Positions 6,076 through 8,148 of a stretch of DNA of 8,148 nt are shown piece after piece. Position numbers and translations under genes: made by a program. Below the pieces are notes generated by a model. That model saw nothing but the letters and a program-made list of their open reading frames with translations, was not told the origin of the DNA and made no database searches. Numbering within the stretch: the stretch's first letter is position 1; every line of letters begins with the position of its first letter. Source of the stretch: CAJXZP01 sp049606935 (GTDB lineage: Bacteria > Bacteroidota > Bacteroidia > Flavobacteriales_G > Salibacteraceae); NCBI GenBank assembly GCA_049606935.1, contig JBMYWA010000089.1, positions 1-8,148 of the forward strand, given 5' to 3'.

Positions 6076-8148
6076 TTATTGAATAATCAACTTTTCATAT
6101 GCAACAACTCCATTGGAAGTAACTGCTATAGTATAAATTCCTCTACTTAAATTACCACCCTCATAGGTTACGTACTTAAGCTCGTTTTCCGATAAATATC
6201 CATTGTATAGTATTTCAACCAAGTTTCCTGACATATCGTAAATGGAAATATTGTGATCACCTGCCTCAGCCGTATTAAGTTCCAAAGTAAAATTACCTGA
6301 GGTAGGATTCGGATAAACCCTTGAACTAACAGTGTTCTCTGAGTCCACATCTCTATTTCCATTTGCATTAGGACTGTTTGGATCACACTCAACACTAATT
6401 TCATCTGTAATAAAACAACCGTTTCCATCAGTAATTGTAACCGAATAACTACCAACACACAAGTTATTTACTGTAGCGGTAGTATGACCACTAGACCATT
6501 CGTATGTGTAAGGGGCAACACCTCCAGTAATAGAAGCAGATACTGATCCATCACAACTGTATACTTGAGTTTGTTCGCATTCGAAAAAGAAAGCCATCCC
6601 TTCAATGTCCGTTTTTAAGTTCTCCACAATTTTCATTGAGTTTGTGTGTAAGTTGATTTGGTACCAATGATCATCATCACCTGCATATAATGTTCCGTCA
6701 GGGTGCACCGCTAACGCCTCTACTTTACCCGAACCTTTCATGGTATAAACGTGAACCAATTGTCCGGTAGGGAAACTACCTTCAAATTTCCAAATTTCAC
6801 TATCATCACCATGTGTATCTGTGGTATACATAGTTCCATCAGCAGCTAAAGTCAACGCTTCAGGTCTAAAAGATGATTTCTTGTCTCCAGTATTTCTGGT
6901 ATAATTCACCAAATTTAGATCCAAATCACGAACTTGTGTTGCTTTTCCAGTATTTGTATTAATCGTATACAATTTTTGCGTAAATTCAGAAATTCCATAT
7001 AAAACTCCGTTCACAAATTGTAAACCTGAGATTGCGTTATTTGCCCCTACTTTTGTTTTCCCTACAAACTCTAAATCTACAGGTGTATTAGCATCTAAAT
7101 CAAAGTCTGAATTATCCACTTTATATAATTCAGGATCATGATTATCTAAGTTACTAATTATCCATAAAACACCATCAGAATCAATAGTCATAGCTTCTAA
7201 GTCTTTGTTATTAGAACCTCTTACATTTCCTTCTATTTTTATTGGTGAATTAGGACTCGCTAAATCTTTATAATAAACTTTTGAATTTTGATCATCGATA
7301 GCCCAAATTGTTTTGTAAGCAGTTCCACAAGGATTAACAGAACAAGAAGCATCAGTTGAATTAAGAGAAGCTACCAATGGAATTGGAGCTACCACTTCTT
7401 CAGTAGAAACAATTGAGCACCCATTCGCATCTGTAATAGTTACTTTGTAAGTACCTACGCATAAATCCATTACATTTTTTGTTACTGCTCCGTTTGACCA
7501 ATTAAATGTGTAAGGTGCGTTTCCACCACTAACGGTTAAATCAATAGTTGCATCACAAATGCTAGAGCCTTCACATTCAAATTTAAAGTTACCAACACCA
7601 CCTGAGTTATAGTAATCAATTACTAACTTCTTAACATTTTTAGCATTCAATAAAATGGTCTGGATTGAACCATCGCCTGCATTTACAATAGGTTGTTTAG
7701 CTATCAAGTTATTGTTTGCATCATATGCTTTAGCATAGCCATCAGAACCAGAATCTTTATCTATGAAATCAAATGAAATTACATTTCTAGTATTGGTAAA
7801 ATTAAACGTAATTCTTCCACCTTCTGGAGTATCATCTGGTAAATCATAAATACCATCATTGTTATTATCTACACTATTCTCTTGGAAGATAATTATGTTA
7901 CCAACACCTACCTCTAAATCAGAATCTCTGGTTCCTGTAAGATTGGTATTAAAAATAATAACATCATTAATATTTCCAGAATTTGCAGATGTAGAAATGG
8001 TGAATCCTTCATTTGGGAAATTTCCTTTCATTGACTCTCCATGAGTATAACCAGACAAGTCAAAATCACAAGCTATAATGGTACTATTACATGCTTTATT
8101 AGTAATAACACTTGACATAGTTATTGCATCCGGCTCTGTTATGGTAAC
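6076..8148 (-). CDS. SprB-repeat cell-surface protein with inserted domains and T9SS sorting domain, N-terminus missing
   Basis: The frame is open to the window edge, so 690 codons are the C-terminal part of a larger protein (numbered here from the first visible codon). The ATG at 8116-8118 is unlikely to be the start: the ten codons before it read VTITEPDAIT, the usual end of a SprB repeat. Order: end of one SprB repeat (1-9); start of a second, split by a beta-sandwich-like domain (28-193); its core (198-244); start of a third, split by a beta-propeller-like domain (275-525); its core (532-578); T9SS type A sorting domain (about 612-690). SprB repeats occur in gliding adhesins and other large surface proteins of Bacteroidota, so a surface adhesion or binding role is likely. 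A nearby terminator ends the transcript. Whether it is a true SprB homologue is unknown; only the repeat type is shared. Confidence 0.88.
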   Translation of the reverse strand, partial: VTITEPDAITMSSVITNKACNSTIIACDFDLSGYTHGESMKGNFPNEGFTISTSANSGNINDVIIFNTNLTGTRDSDLEVGVGNIIIFQENSVDNNNDGIYDLPDDTPEGGRITFNFTNTRNVISFDFIDKDSGSDGYAKAYDANNNLIAKQPIVNAGDGSIQTILLNAKNVKKLVIDYYNSGGVGNFKFECEGSSICDATIDLTVSGGNAPYTFNWSNGAVTKNVMDLCVGTYKVTITDANGCSIVSTEEVVAPIPLVASLNSTDASCSVNPCGTAYKTIWAIDDQNSKVYYKDLASPNSPIKIEGNVRGSNNKDLEAMTIDSDGVLWIISNLDNHDPELYKVDNSDFDLDANTPVDLEFVGKTKVGANNAISGLQFVNGVLYGISEFTQKLYTINTNTGKATQVRDLDLNLVNYTRNTGDKKSSFRPEALTLAADGTMYTTDTHGDDSEIWKFEGSFPTGQLVHVYTMKGSGKVEALAVHPDGTLYAGDDDHWYQINLHTNSMKIVENLKTDIEGMAFFFECEQTQVYSCDGSVSASITGGVAPYTYEWSSGHTTATVNNLCVGSYSVTITDGNGCFITDEISVECDPNSPNANGNRDVDSENTVSSRVYPNPTSGNFTLELNTAEAGDHNISIYDMSGNLVEILYNGYLSENELKYVTYEGGNLSRGIYTIAVTSNGVVAYEKLIIQ
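6079..6315 (-). other. T9SS type A C-terminal sorting domain of the SprB-repeat protein
   Basis: The last 79 residues open with the canonical YPNPTSGNFTLEL, continue with HNISIYDMSGNLVE and NLSRGIYTIAV, and end in YEKLIIQ. This is the standard type A signal for type IX secretion and usually surface attachment. It follows a short polar linker rich in Asn, Asp and Ser. Confidence 0.94.
6415..6555 (-). repeat. SprB repeat core 2
   Basis: This 47-residue core runs from CDGSVSASITGG through APYTYEWSSG and NLCVGSYSVTITD to NGC. It matches the SprB repeat pattern (Cys-Asp-Gly, GG, PYTY-W-S-G, L-x-x-G-x-Y-x-VTITD-x-NGC). It aligns without gaps to the core at 7417-7557, with cysteines at identical spacing (32 and 14 residues apart). 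Codon choice differs at many shared residues, so the duplication is not recent. Confidence 0.88.
6574..7326 (-). other. beta-propeller-like domain inserted in an SprB repeat
   Basis: About 251 residues lie between the opening cysteines of an SprB repeat (ASCSVNPC) and its CDGS core. Repeating strand motifs include EAMTIDSDGVLWI, SGLQFVNGVLYGI, EALTLAADGTMYT, EALAVHPDGTLYA and a final EGMAFFF. They start 56, 56, 47 and 39 residues apart, which suits five or six propeller blades. The general look is of NHL, SdiA-regulated or phytase-like propellers, but no family can be named. The domain has no cysteines before its terminal ECE. A binding role is more likely than catalysis, but this is an inference. 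Confidence 0.7.
7417..7557 (-). repeat. SprB repeat core 1
   Basis: This 47-residue core runs from CDATIDLTVSGG through APYTFNWSNG and DLCVGTYKVTITD to NGC. It is the same length as the core at 6415-6555, with matching cysteine positions. It is followed by the linker STEEVVAPIPL and the opening of the next repeat. Confidence 0.88.
7570..8067 (-). other. beta-sandwich-like domain inserted in an SprB repeat
   Basis: About 166 residues lie between the opening cysteines of an SprB repeat (ACNSTIIAC) and its CDAT core. Key segments are TGTRDSDLEVG, then GNIIIFQE, then PDDTPEGGRITFNF, then alternating hydrophobic strands ending near FKFECE. This D-x-D-L / GN-hydrophobic-x-E / PDD-GG-F-x-F pattern recalls a beta-rich domain seen in many secreted bacterial proteins, from memory only. 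A stretch DNNNDGIYDLPDD looks like a thrombospondin type 3 calcium loop. There are no cysteines before the terminal ECE. Confidence 0.65.

Noticed and set aside
6168..6458. 96-codon open frame on the - strand
   Set aside because: It lies in another frame of the SprB gene over its well-recognised core and sorting domain, and its translation is low-complexity Leu/Val/Met/Gln with no family look.
7859..8044. 61-codon + strand open frame opposite the SprB gene
   Set aside because: It is antisense to the sandwich-like domain and has no recognisable features.
8116..8118. ATG as the start of the SprB-repeat gene
   Set aside because: The frame is open upstream to the window edge and reads a typical SprB repeat end; no signal peptide follows this Met although the protein has a T9SS tail.

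Overview
The window looks like chromosomal DNA from a Bacteroidota bacterium, most likely a marine or gliding member of the Flavobacteriales. The evidence is low GC content, very weak or absent Shine-Dalgarno sequences, a DUF3667-type membrane protein, two secreted proteins ending in type IX secretion (T9SS) C-terminal sorting domains, and SprB-type repeats. No genus can be named from the sequence alone.

The left part (1-1340, + strand) is a translation housekeeping block: the last 13 codons of rpsP (ribosomal protein S16), then rimM (30S maturation factor) and a TrmN6-type tRNA adenine methyltransferase. It meets the next block tail to tail with only 3 bases between the stop codons. The middle (1344-5916, - strand) reads, in transcription order, an MsbA/MdlB-like ABC exporter half-transporter, a secreted M1-family metallopeptidase with a T9SS tail, and a five-helix DUF3667-like membrane protein. 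Gaps of 31 and 42 bases suggest one operon. A 159-base spacer holds a perfect 18-bp inverted-repeat terminator that serves the gene to its right.

The right part (6076-8148, - strand) is the C-terminal end of a probably much larger cell-surface protein. Its reading frame stays open to the window edge, and the ten codons before the first visible Met read like the end of another SprB repeat, so the true start lies outside. The visible 690 residues contain two SprB modules, each split at the same point by a different cysteine-free domain: a beta-sandwich-like domain of about 166 residues, and a beta-propeller-like domain of about 251 residues. A T9SS sorting domain follows. This 'SprB frame with swapped-in domains' is the most unusual thing in the window.

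The ABC exporter is an inner-membrane protein, while the peptidase and the SprB protein are predicted to leave the cell by Sec and then T9SS. No CRISPR array, tRNA, insertion sequence, phage gene or recognisable defence system is visible. The other open frames are shadows of these genes.
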